A DNA stretch of 64,000 nucleotides, from contig CM055103.1 in NCBI GenBank assembly GCA_029204225.1, forward strand, positions 5,764,852 through 5,828,851, written 5' to 3'. The first letter of the stretch is position 1. Each line of letters opens with the position of its first letter. Shown one piece after another: positions 1 through 10,283 of this stretch. Made by a program: the position numbers and the translations under genes. Source of the stretch: Diphasiastrum complanatum (taxonomy: Eukaryota > Streptophyta > Lycopodiopsida > Lycopodiales > Lycopodiaceae). The notes beneath the pieces were generated by a model, which saw nothing but the letters and a program-made list of their open reading frames with translations, did not search any database and had not been told where the DNA came from.

Positions 1-1180
1 GTTATGCCTCATCATTTTGAACTAGGCCAACAATATATGTGTCATAAATTATCTTGTAATGTTGACGTTGATGAATTTTTTTGAGTTGCTTACACAACTT
101 GAACAAAAGAGTTAGACCCTTATTACATTGCCAAATAACGAGAGGTATTGTGTTTGGCTTTTTTTTTACTTTTTTAAGTTGAACTTATTGAAATATTTTT
201 TAGATGGAGTCTAACAATAGTAGAATCAGAGATCCATTTGCACTAGCAAAGGATATGCTTGTGTCCATGGATTGGGGAGTCACCATTAAACAACAAAATG
301 TACATACTCAAATTCAATACTTGTAAATACATTTAATGCGTTAGAAAGAAAAAAGAAAAGTGGATAAAATAACATACAAGGAACCAGAAAAAGGAGAGAA
401 GAAGGCAATCAAAAACTCTCTCAACAAATGTCAAGAATGAAAAGCTTCTTGAATCAAGTGTTGATGACATGAGAAAGATTCTAATCAAAGTTATGTGGGT
501 GACAAGCAAAGTATCATGATTATTTGATTGCTATGTTTTTTAGCAACATGATCATTATGATATCAATTTAGTATAGATTTTATCGACATAATCATTTTTA
601 AGTTTCATCAAATACAATCTCATACATTTCATATGGAAAATGTTTGAAAATCAAATCCAAATTCAAAAACAAAAAAACCGAATGAGATATCAACAAATCT
701 ATGGAGACTCTAATATGTTCAACTTTTTCATTGATAATTTACTATTAGCATTTAGAAAGATTATTATTGATATGTTATTTTGGTCAATAGTTTGATTTAT
801 CTTCTACAAAAAAAATTATATGTGTCTATATAATGATATAGCAAGTTCATGGTTTGTCAGATATTCTTAATATGTATGAAAATGTTTACAATTTTGCTTG
901 CACTAGAGTCGTCACAAAATGCATAGAAAAGTGTGCATTTCAAGCACTTATTCAATAATCATATATCATAAACTATGATGAATCACATCAAATCCTTTCA
1001 CATGTGTGTTCTTCATGTCTACATTTATCGATTAAAAATTTTGAGACCTTCATTTTGAGCAACTTATATGTAAGATATGATGTGTCAAACATATAGGGAT
1101 ATTGATGAGATTTTGATATTTTCATATATGGGACTACATTGTTGTGAATTTTCCATTCAATTCTTAGCCTGTCTACTCTT
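1..1180. other. AT-rich non-coding stretch
   Basis: No ORF here resembles a protein family, and stop codons are frequent on both strands. Nothing beyond AT-rich sequence is recognisable. Its right edge grades into the first copy of the dispersed module described at 1181-1510. Confidence 0.5.
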
Positions 1181-1510
1181 AAAAATCCTATATGATTATA
1201 GAAACATGCCTATGAAAAAAAAACTAAATTTGAAAAATTATAGAGATAGATACATGCATTCAAAGTTATCTTTTTAAGTTTTGATAAAAATCACCAAAAC
1301 TAGAAATGTCATATTTGAGTGTATAATACCATGACTGTAACCAAAAAAAAATCGGTTTGTCTACTTTAAAAAGTATCATATGACCAAACATTTTCCTAAT
1401 AATTTTTCAATTTGGTATTCTATAGAGATAGATATGTGCATCTAAAGTTACCCGTGTCAAGTGCATCAATTGAGCTCAAAAAAAAAATTATGTCTTCCAA
1501 TAATACAATG
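1181..1510 (+). repeat. Two diverged copies of a ~185-bp dispersed module
   Basis: Each copy has the same order of landmarks: an 'atagaaacatg'-like start, an AAATTT-rich stretch, 'tatagagatagata', then 'gcatctaaagttacc' and a 'tgtcaagtg' end. The same order occurs reverse-complemented at 2275-2632 and directly at 6863-7245 and 13256-13385. The next stretch (about 1495-1620, with 'gaagagtcaagtctagttcc') recurs directly at about 7510-7600, so the two regions share more than the module alone. No coding capacity was seen. Confidence 0.6.
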
Positions 1511-1620
1511 AAGAGTCAAGTCTAGTTCCACATACAATTAAAAGATTGAAATTTCAATCATTTGTTGGCATTTTATGTCTCGTTAAGTGACCAAAGATTT
1601 TATGCACACTTTTGTGCGCA

Positions 1621-2274
1621 CTTGCAGAAAAATGTGCTGAAAACAACTCTAGTGTTAATTGATGTGTTTTATTTATTACATTTTTTTGTAGCAAGTTACT
1701 TGTTTGCTTATTGATTAATGTGTTTTGTTTATGACATTTATTTGTAGCAAGTTCATTGTTTGTGAAAATGTTTAAATTTTGTTTGTTGACTAATGTGTTT
1801 TATTTATAGCATTAAATTGTAGCATAAAGTAATAAGAAGGCCTATCTCTAACATTGTATAAATGTGTTATATTTTAATTTTATGTTTGATTTTTGAAATG
1901 TTACAAAAAAAAATCATTGTTTATTGTGATCTGACATTCTTGTTTTTTAATTCTTCTAGTTAATGTTTACGAATCACATCCTCTCTTATTAACTTTCATT
2001 ATGTTAGCTTTTTCCAGTGTGGACAGATTAATTTGCAAACTTTATAGTTGTTATTCTGAAATCTTAGTAAAAGTTCATTGGTGTGTTAAGATTGAGTAAA
2101 CTATGAAAGTATGACTATTTTATAAAAAATTCAAGTCCTATTTGTATACCTAAAATAACCATTAGAATGCTCATGGTCACTATTGGATTAAAAAACTTTT
2201 TTTTACAAAACAAGCAATTCATATTATTAGAAAAAATACACCGATGGGTATTAACACTAGAGTTGTTTTCAGAA
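1621..2274. other. AT-rich stretch, no gene
   Basis: Contains a partial internal duplication: 'tgatgtgttttatttattacattttt' and 'taatgtgttttgtttatgacattt' lie about 60 bp apart, each followed by 'tttgtagcaagtt'. A third diverged copy follows near 1790. Nothing coding is recognisable. Confidence 0.4.
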
Positions 2275-2632
2275 TAGTTTTGTACTTCAACTTTTTCTCT
2301 CTCAATTGATGGCAATTTACCCCCAAAAAACTTAAACTTTTGGTACTTGTCAACACTTGACATGGGTAACTTTAGGTGCACGTACATATCTCTATAGGAC
2401 TCAAAATTTAAATTCTTTTTATAGACATGTTTCTATGGTCAGAAACGATTTTTGAAAGTAGATAGCCAAAGAAAGGGTTTTAAAAAACACCTTTAAAATA
2501 GCTCCAACTTTTTAGCACCGTATTTTAAACACTTTTTTGCACTTGACATGGGTAACTTTAGATGCGCATATCTATCTCTACATAAATTCAAATTTAAAAA
2601 AATTTGAGCCACATGGATGCATAATTATAGAT
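2275..2632 (-). repeat. Inverted copy of the dispersed module (dimer)
   Basis: This block is the reverse complement of about 6880-7245, landmark for landmark, including the 'ttacccccaaaaaac' and 'aaagaaagggttttaaaaaac' stretches. It contains two module units head to tail. Together with the 6.9-7.2 kb copy it forms a long inverted repeat around 4.3 kb of sequence, as in a foldback element or the outer arms of nested insertions. The two copies diverge just after the shared 'cataattatagattt'. Confidence 0.7.
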
Positions 2633-2844
2633 TTCATATTGTAATGCAATTGATGCTATTTCTTTGTTTCAAATTATTTGCAATGCTAATTTGTGGATAT
2701 TGTGATGTCTTTTGTCTATTGTGTCCCATTCAACATGAGAAGTCAATGTTTTGTCACTACTATGAGCATAGTTCTTGTAGTTATTGTTATAATATTGGGT
2801 AGGCCATACATGACAAACTACAATGGAAAATGACAGTGGATCAC
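2633..2844 (+). repeat. Dispersed repeat R1, target of a copia insertion
   Basis: From about 2660 the sequence matches 9700-9869 with few mismatches. The match stops exactly at 'ggatcac', where the LTR at 2845 starts; in the 9.7-kb copy the sequence runs on uninterrupted. This makes the 9.7-kb copy an empty-site paralogue and fixes the LTR edge. It is not coding. Confidence 0.65.
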
Positions 2845-3685
<841 letters not shown>

Positions 3686-3690
<5 letters not shown>

Positions 3691-4586
3691 ATCTCTCTTC
3701 AACTAGTTTAAGCATAGACTTTGAAAACACTCCAATTGAATTCCTATGCTTCATGAACAAGTCCTTTCCCAATGCTTTGGTGAAGATATCAGCTACACAT
3801 TCCCCTGAAAAAACATGTTGAAGCTCCACCTCCTTTGCCATGACTTGCTCCCCACAAAGTGATATGCCACCTCAATATGCTTGCTGCTAGCATGAAAGAT
3901 AGAATTGGTTGCCAGACTTTGGCCTGATATATTGTCACAAAAGATGATTGGGCTCTCTAAAAAATCCAACAAGTGAAGATCCTTGATCATCCTTTTGATC
4001 CTACCATCTCCTTTGTGCAATTTGTAAGAGCTTTATACTCGGCCTCACTAGATGACAATGAGATAGTGGCTTGTTTCTTTGACATCCAAGATATAGCTCC
4101 ATCACCTATGAAAACACAATGAGCACTAATGGATTTCCTACCCATTATATCTCCAGCAAAGTCTGAATCTAAAAATCCAAATAAGTTAGGTGATGATCCC
4201 TCATACAATATGCCAAAATCTCGAGTTCCAATGATGTACCTCCAAACTCGTTTCCCTAGCTTCCAATGCTCCTCACTAGGATCTTGCATGAATTGGCTCA
4301 ATCTTCCAACACAATAGCCTAGATCCGGCCTTGTAATGGTTAGATAGATGAGTGAACTAATTAGCTTCCTATAGGGAGTAATTTCCTTGAAGGATCTTTC
4401 ACTACCTATTATAGTTAGCTTTACATTTGACTCCATAGGTGTATCATAAGATTTTGTATCTACCATATGAAATCTTTCTAGAATAGGATTAGCATATTTC
4501 TCTTGACAAATGAAAGTAGATTGAGAAGATCTAATCATTTCTATTCCTAAAATGTAATGAACATCCACAACTGGAACTGCCCGCAA
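3686..4586 (-). pseudogene. Ty1/copia pol relic: end of RT and RNase H
   Basis: Residues from 4586 downward read like the C-terminal part of copia reverse transcriptase (ILGIEM, 'YANPILERF', 'PYRKLISSLIYLTITRPDL') followed by RNase H. RNase H landmarks are 'FLDSDFAGD', 'SISAHCVFIGDGAISW' and 'KQATISLSSSEAEY'. After about 4000 the reading frame shifts once, then again near 3810, to reach the usual end of copia pol ('ADIFTKALGKD'), which stops within the first bases of the LTR. The RT core, integrase and gag are absent: homology ends abruptly near 4586. The element is a dead 3' half fused to its LTR. Confidence 0.88.
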
Positions 4587-4810
4587 GACTCCTAACTGTC
4601 CGACTCTTAAAACTCATGGTTAGTAGTAATATATTTTGAGCAAAGCATAGTTAAACAAACTTACATGTTTTAAAGAGGGCCAACTTGCAAGAAGCTGCAA
4701 AAAATCATCTACAACAACATCAGCCATTAAACTACAGATGAGTAGAACAACAATAGATTTTCTAGACATTTTTTATATTTTTATGGAATCATAAGCCAGA
4801 TGTGATCATT

Positions 4811-5505
4811 CCAATGGATTCTACATAAAGAGTGGATCATTTTTGCTTTTTACCTCATCTCCATCCGAGTTTAAATAAGAAAGTTATGGCTAATCAAAGA
4901 TTTTGATGATGTGGCATATCGCCATGACGCGAGAATAGACCAGTTTCTTTTACCAGAATGCAAATCCTCGCATGGTGGAGATATTCCAATGGATTCTATG
5001 CGAAGAGTAGATCATTTTTGCTTTCGTACTTCATCTCCATCCGAGCTCAAATAAGAAAGTTATGGCTAATCAAAGATTTTGATGATATCGCCATGACGCA
5101 AGAATAGACAAGTTTCTTTTACCAGAATGCAGATCCTCACGTGGTGGAGATATTCCACATCATCAAATGCCACATCATCAAATGCTTATCTTGTACTATA
5201 AATCTTTGATCTACCATAACTTTCTTATCTGAACTCTGATAGACAGTGAGGTCAAAAGCAAAATTGATCTACTCTTTGCATAGAATATGATGATGTGGCA
5301 TATCGCCATGACATGATAATAGACAAGTTTTTTTTTACCAAAATGCAGATTCTCGCGTGGTGGAGATATTCCACATAATCAAGTGTCGCGTCATCAAATG
5401 CTTATCTTGTACTATAAATCTTTGATCTACCATAACTTTCTTATTTGAACTCTGATAGAGATGAGGCCAAAAGAAAAATTGATCTACTCTTTGCATAGAA
5501 TATGA
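4811..5505. repeat. Nested direct and inverted repeat block
   Basis: A ~90-bp unit with 'agagtagatcatttttgct' and 'aagttatggctaatcaaaga' occurs directly at about 4811-4903 and 4986-5081. It occurs inverted at about 5200-5287 and 5416-5502. Between these lie three direct copies (about 4907-4987, 5080-5158, 5289-5372) of an ~80-bp unit containing 'catatcgccatgac' and 'ggtggagatattcca'. Transcribed, the two halves could pair into a long imperfect hairpin. I recognise no known element; a foldback transposon or rearranged MITE would fit. Confidence 0.75.
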
Positions 5506-5789
5506 TGGAATGTTCATATCTTGCTTATGATTATATAAAAATTAAGAGCTTGCATTTTCATTTCATAATTGAGTTCTTTTATTTTTGCATTTTCAAATTT
5601 GAAAAAACATAAAAGCAAAATTCAAACCCAACTTCAACTTCTCTCGTATTTTAATAGTTCAAGGGAAGAGGATTTGAAGCTCTACAAGGTTAAGCCTTGT
5701 CTTCCAAACCCTTAATCCTACACAAAGGGGTGGTTAACTCGACCAAGAAGCTAGAAACATCAGTACACTATCTACAACAATATTATTTA

Positions 5790-6059
5790 CTAGTCTAAGG
5801 GAGAGTTGAATAACAATAAACCTGAACTCTGTGGAAAGCAATCAGCACCTACAAGAACAAGACATATAGCATCAATAAAAAGTTGCAACGGGAGCCACAT
5901 TGCTAAAACTTCCTCACAAAGCTCCTCAAAGTCATTCTCAGGACGACTCACAAGTATTCGACAAGCTAACATGCAAATTAGTGTGACAACATGATTGGAG
6001 AAATCTAAAAGGCTAGAGGTTGTATTTATGTAAAACTTTGATATACAAATATTGATCAT
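5790..6059 (-). other. Unidentified open frame, 89 codons
   Basis: The translation is hydrophobic and protein-like rather than low-complexity, with 'NHVVTLICMLACRILVSRP' and 'FEELCEEVLAMWLPLQLFI'. It might be a captured exon. I do not recognise a family and see no convincing partner exons. It sits in repeat-derived sequence just upstream of a retroelement leader and may be chance or part of a retroelement. Confidence 0.2.
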
Positions 6060-6329
6060 GGGCTTTAGGAGTTGTGTAATCCTTTACACATGAGAATTTG
6101 GAGGGAATTTTCTCTCGCTTGTGGTGCGTGCTTTGTTTCTTGGCAGCGTGCTTTGCAAACACTCAACCAAGCCTAAAAGTGATGATCCAAATAGTCTTAA
6201 ATGGTCTCTAAGAGTTCCACGAAGCCTTCATACAAATCCTATGAAGCAGTATGGGTTGAGAACCATGAAATCTTGATTTCTAAAAGTCAAAATTGCTACA
6301 AACTTGATGGAATTGAAACATAAGCCTCT

Positions 6330-6660
6330 ACCCCCAAGTCTGATAGCTTGCTGGGAAGGCAAAAAGGAATACAAATCATGCTATAAAAAATCTAGAATGA
6401 TCCCCTTATGGATTTAGAGAAATCCACCCCCCAAAATTCACCAAAATTGGTCAATTTTTGCCAAATTTTGACTTCCTACAAACCCAATTGCTGGAATTCT
6501 TGGCTCTAAACTCTAGGAAAGCTTCTAAAAACTATGATTCATCTTTTCCCAGGTCCCATGCAACCTGAATCTCAACTACTTTCAAGTGAATAAACTTGCT
6601 AAAAATTGCAGATCCATAACTAGTTTTGAGTTACACATGCTAAAACTCCAAAAAGACACA
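6330..6660 (-). repeat. Dispersed repeat R2, copy 1 (retroelement leader-like)
   Basis: Reverse-complement match to 24826-25360 and, less closely, 28000-28625. Shared landmarks on the minus strand are 'ggagttttagcatgtgtaactc', 'agccaagaattc', and 'cagcaagctatcaga' near the far end. It lies shortly downstream, in element orientation, of the primer-binding site at 6841-6852, so it is probably untranslated leader or early gag sequence of an LTR retrotransposon. Confidence 0.6.
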
Positions 6661-6840
6661 ATTGATTTCCTAGCACAATTCTCCGTAAAATACAATGAAT
6701 TTGAGAGAGATATGGATCATGCAAATTGAAATTGGGAAGATCCACCAACTTGCAACCTTGCTCCCCTCCTTGGAAGAGAATACTAGTTGATCTCCACCAA
6801 GCTCCAATGAAAGCACCACTTCTCCAAGCTTGTAAGCCTT

Positions 6841-6852
6841 GTTCTGATACCA
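6841..6852 (-). promoter_or_regulatory. Retrotransposon primer-binding site (tRNA-iMet type)
   Basis: The minus strand reads TGGTATCAGAAC, 11 of 12 matches to the common plant PBS TGGTATCAGAGC, which pairs with the 3' end of initiator methionine tRNA. It follows 'GCTTCCCTTATA', which also occurs near the end of the LTR at 27046-27562. This marks an LTR 3' end at about 6854-6863, minus orientation. Confidence 0.7.
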
Positions 6853-6862
6853 CTATAAGGGA

Positions 6863-7245
6863 AGCAACATCAAATCTATAATTATGCATCCATGTGGCTC
6901 TCGTATGTCTCTCAAATTTTTTAAATTTGAATTTATGTAGAGATAGATATGTGCATCTAAAGTTATCCATGTCAAGTGCAAAAAAGTGTTTAAAATAAGG
7001 TGCTAAAAAGTTGGAGCTCTTTTGAAGGTGTTTTTTAAAACCCTTTCTTTGGCTATCTACATTCAAAAATCTATTCTGACCATAGAAACATGTCAATTAA
7101 AAAATTTTAAATTTTGAGTCCTATAGAGATATATAAGTGCACCTAAAGTTACCCATGGGAAGTGCTGAAAAGTACTGAAAGTTGAAGGTTTTTTGGGGGT
7201 AAATTGCCATCAATTGAGAGAAAAAAAAATGAAGTCTTGACAAAT
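6863..7245 (+). repeat. Dispersed module, direct dimer
   Basis: Two ~185-bp modules head to tail (about 6885-7060 and 7065-7245), the inverted partner of 2275-2632. Because the retroelement PBS lies just beyond its left end, this block probably belongs to, or was inserted into, an LTR read on the minus strand. A single further copy abuts the permease gene at 13256. Confidence 0.65.
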
Positions 7246-7285
7246 TTGTATATCTATATTCAAAGAGATTGAAAATTAAGCATAT

Positions 7286-7471
7286 GTGAAAGGGATCCGT
7301 ATTCGTTGTTCAGGTCGATTAAAAGGTGCAGAAATAGCTAAAACTGAATGCAGAAAGTACGGTAAAACATCTTTACATGTATTTTTCGATCAAATTGATT
7401 ATGCAAAAGCGCAAGCAGATTCTACTCCCTATGGAATCTTAGGTGTCAAAGTGTGGGTTTCATATTCTTGA
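7286..7471 (+). pseudogene. rps3: Fragment of mitochondrial rps3 (C-terminal end)
   Basis: The 61-codon open frame reads '[20 protein letters not shown]' and ends '[13 protein letters not shown]' before a stop. This matches the C-terminal KH-domain end of plant mitochondrial ribosomal protein S3 far better than the chloroplast or cytosolic versions. Only this tail is present; in-frame stops precede it. In a window with spliced nuclear genes and nuclear transposons it is best read as a mitochondrial insertion (NUMT) of under 250 bp, or mitochondrial sequence carried by a transposon. The frame is undamaged, so the transfer may be fairly recent. Confidence 0.8.
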
Positions 7472-7627
7472 AACGTAGAATAGTCACCCTTCATTCCCTT
7501 CCCAAACATCCTCGTTTCAATTACAATGAAGAGTCAAGTCTAGTTCCACATACAATTGACTAGGGGTTTTATGCACACTTTTGTCCGGATGCACACAAAA
7601 CTATGCTGCGGGAAGGCCCCAGGAGGC

Positions 7628-7795
7628 TATGTTATGTATTATGGAAGGAGCCATAGGCACATGCCATTCTGCCTGGTAAGGATTTCCAAAAAAATTGGGC
7701 GAGGCCCAGAGGGGCCGAGCCTAATTTTTTTTGGAAAGTCGAACGGGCAGAATGGCATGTGCCCAAGCGCCTTCCATTGCATAATGGATACCTGG
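7628..7795. repeat. Long foldback hairpin
   Basis: Arms pair almost perfectly from 'ggcacatgccattctgcc' (about 7656) to 'gggcagaatggcatgtgcc' (about 7747), with an inner pair 'tttccaaaaaaattgggc' / 'gcctaattttttttggaaa' and a tight centre of opposing 'ggccc'/'gggcc' runs. Imperfect pairing continues outward ('atggaagg' against 'ccttccat'). It resembles a MITE or foldback element. Open frames over it are fortuitous. Confidence 0.8.
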
Positions 7796-9194
7796 GATTT
7801 TTTCACATGCCCATTAGGCGTAGCCTATCGGGAATGGAGGACGAGGGTGTTGGGAACACAAGAAAATAAATGCACCACCAGACGTAAAGAAATCCTAATG
7901 TTTTTACTCCCCTATCCTACCCAAAGTTATCATGGTCCCACTAACCTGACCCTAGGGTTTACCTTGAGTTAGTATGGCCTTCCTTTCAATTACCATCGTC
8001 ATGTTTTCTAGCGTTTCACCTTTTTTTACAGCTCAAGGAGCATGACATTTACAGCCCAAACGAGCTTCAATTCAAGATGTTTTTCCAAGTTTGCAGCCTG
8101 TGAGCTATTTGTGTACAAAAATTATATGCAAAAGAGTGCATGGTTAAAAGATCGTACGTTGAAAATGTATGAGAAAAAACCTATGGTAAATAAGTTACTA
8201 TGGTGAAAAAAAATACAGTGAAAAACTGCATTAGAAAAATCTATGGTAAAATATTATTGTGGTTAAAAAACACATGGTTAAACATTATTGTGGTAAAAGA
8301 AATATCCCGTGATAAAAATATAATGACTGAACACCATGGGAACATTTTCCATGGGACGTGGTGCAATCTGCTCCAGGAATGCACCCTAAATAATTTACGT
8401 TATGAACCAGATTATGGTTGTTTTCATGTCTCTTGTTTAGCTGCTAGCATTGCAGCGATGAGATAGGTGAGAGGAACTGCGATTTCTTACCACAGGCCAA
8501 CAAATGTCCATCATTGTATAGAATCTTTGTCACAAAAATCTAAGAAAAAACAAAAGAAAATCATTTTCAAGATTGTGTTAATGATTCCATTTTCGATACG
8601 TATTTTTAAGATTCCATATTCCATTAGACTTATCTATTTTGAAGATTCCATCCATGATGAGTATTTTTTGTGAGGGGAAAATTACAACAATAAGGTTTGT
8701 AAAAAATAATGAGGTCCTATTATTGTGACCTAGATAAGTGTGGTCCCCAAACTTAATTTAGGTTGTTTGATTCATGTAAGATTTGAGTAAACGGAAAAGG
8801 ATCAAGGTAGGGTGCATTTCCATTCAAGATAGAGAGCCTTTGCATGCTTAAAACACTCCAAAAAAATGTTTATTTTCATATAGGTTCAAGAGTCTTATAC
8901 CTTGTGAGGTTCCTCTACATCTTTTATTTATACTAAGTGTATCTTACAAATTTGTAAGGTTCATCTCATGAAACTTAATTTTAGTGATGGCAATACAACA
9001 TTTAACTCCTCTACATACATGCATATATTTTGAGGAGTCCTTCATGTACCTCAAAATAACTTTCTTTGCAACTATATTCCTTTGCACTATCATCATTATT
9101 TACTTATTTATGTGCCCTTGTTTCCTCATGTACACACTATTTTGAGCCATTGAATTTTTTTTTCTCTCTCAAAAAACTAACCTTAGATTATTGA
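7796..9194. other. Non-coding; contains a degenerate short tandem repeat
   Basis: Between about 8130 and 8310 a loose 14-20 bp repeat built on 'tatggtaaaa' / 'gtggttaaa' recurs about eight times. The rest is AT-rich with no family-like ORF. No RNA gene was seen. Confidence 0.45.
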
Positions 9195-9690
9195 TGTTAT
9201 GTCCATGACCAGTACATCATCGGATACTGTATACTCCTAGTCTTGGATACACGGTACTCCAGTGAAACAAGCTGTTAGTTATGCCACGTCATACTGGACG
9301 TGACCCGGAAGTAACTAATATCCTTGTGAGGCCCAGAATACACTAAATGGAGTTTAGACAAGGTATGAGACAGTGTATGCATGTGTAGAGTTATCAATAA
9401 CAATTCTATGAATAGTTGGTCCATGCTTAGGACTCTATTTTAGATAAATCTATGTATAGGGAACTTAGGGCTATGCATGCCTAGGTTGCTTTTGGCTCTA
9501 TATATTGGGTCCAAACTCGCCCTACTCCTCATTATGGTCTTGGATTCATTGCCAGGCTCTCACTCTGTATTCATGTTTCTTGTTCCTTGGCTTGGGGGTG
9601 AGGCTTCTAGAGTTTGATTGGATGCTTCTACTTGGTTGGATGGTTTTTCCATAGTGTGTTATCCATTGTATTTGTGATTTGTAAGTAGGA
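9195..9690 (+). mobile_element. Ty3/gypsy LTR (solo), family of the 27.0-kb LTR
   Basis: Starts TGTTATGTCCATGACC and is closely similar along its length to 27046-27543, where the same sequence follows a gypsy pol gene and polypurine tract. A TATA-like 'ctatatattg' lies at about 9497-9507, so the LTR carries its own promoter element. No gypsy coding sequence adjoins on either side, so it is a solo LTR or a remnant. Its 3' edge runs into repeat R1 at about 9700. Confidence 0.75.
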
Positions 9691-9699
9691 TCTAAGGTT

Positions 9700-9869
9700 C
9701 TTTGTTTCTAGTTATTTGCAATGCTAATTTGTAGATATTGTGATGTCTTTTGTCTATTGTGTCCCATTCAACATGAGAAGTCAATGTTTTGTCACTACTA
9801 TGAGCATAGTTTTTGTAGTTATTGCTATAATATTGGGTAAGCCATTCATGACAAATGACAATGGATCAC
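9700..9869 (+). repeat. Dispersed repeat R1, uninterrupted copy
   Basis: Direct copy of 2660-2844. Here 'ggatcac' continues into 'taggcatcaac', showing the sequence before copia insertion in the other copy. Confidence 0.65.
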
Positions 9870-10283
9870 TAGGCATCAACACTTTGTGTTTGGCTTATGA
9901 GGTAAATTTCTAAACAACTCTTTGTCCTTTAGTTTGTATCACTTATTCTCTGCCACAAGATGTTTCATTAGATTTTATAACTATGATATAGTTCACAATC
10001 CATTCCTTCTGAAGGAAGTCTTTTTTGAAGCCTCACTTGCTGGAACGCCCTCAAATGATTGCACCACCTATTACATAAGACATTGTGAAAGCGACACACT
10101 AGTCATAACATACTAGATTTGGATAGTGTTATTAAGACATTTCTAAAGAGGCATGAAGGCATGTGAATAACATAAAGACATTGTGAAAGTTATATTCTAA
10201 TCCATAACATACGACATAGGGAAAATACTTAACATAGGACAAGAAGGAACTTGAATTTGCTTAATAAATAGTGTGTCTACCTG
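9870..10283. other. Upstream region of the permease gene
   Basis: AT-rich, with 'cattgtgaaag' repeated at about 10080 and 10180. I cannot pick a convincing TATA box at a normal distance; 'ttaataaata' (10261-10270) lies too close to the first ATG unless the 5' UTR is very short or an upstream exon is unseen. Confidence 0.35.
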
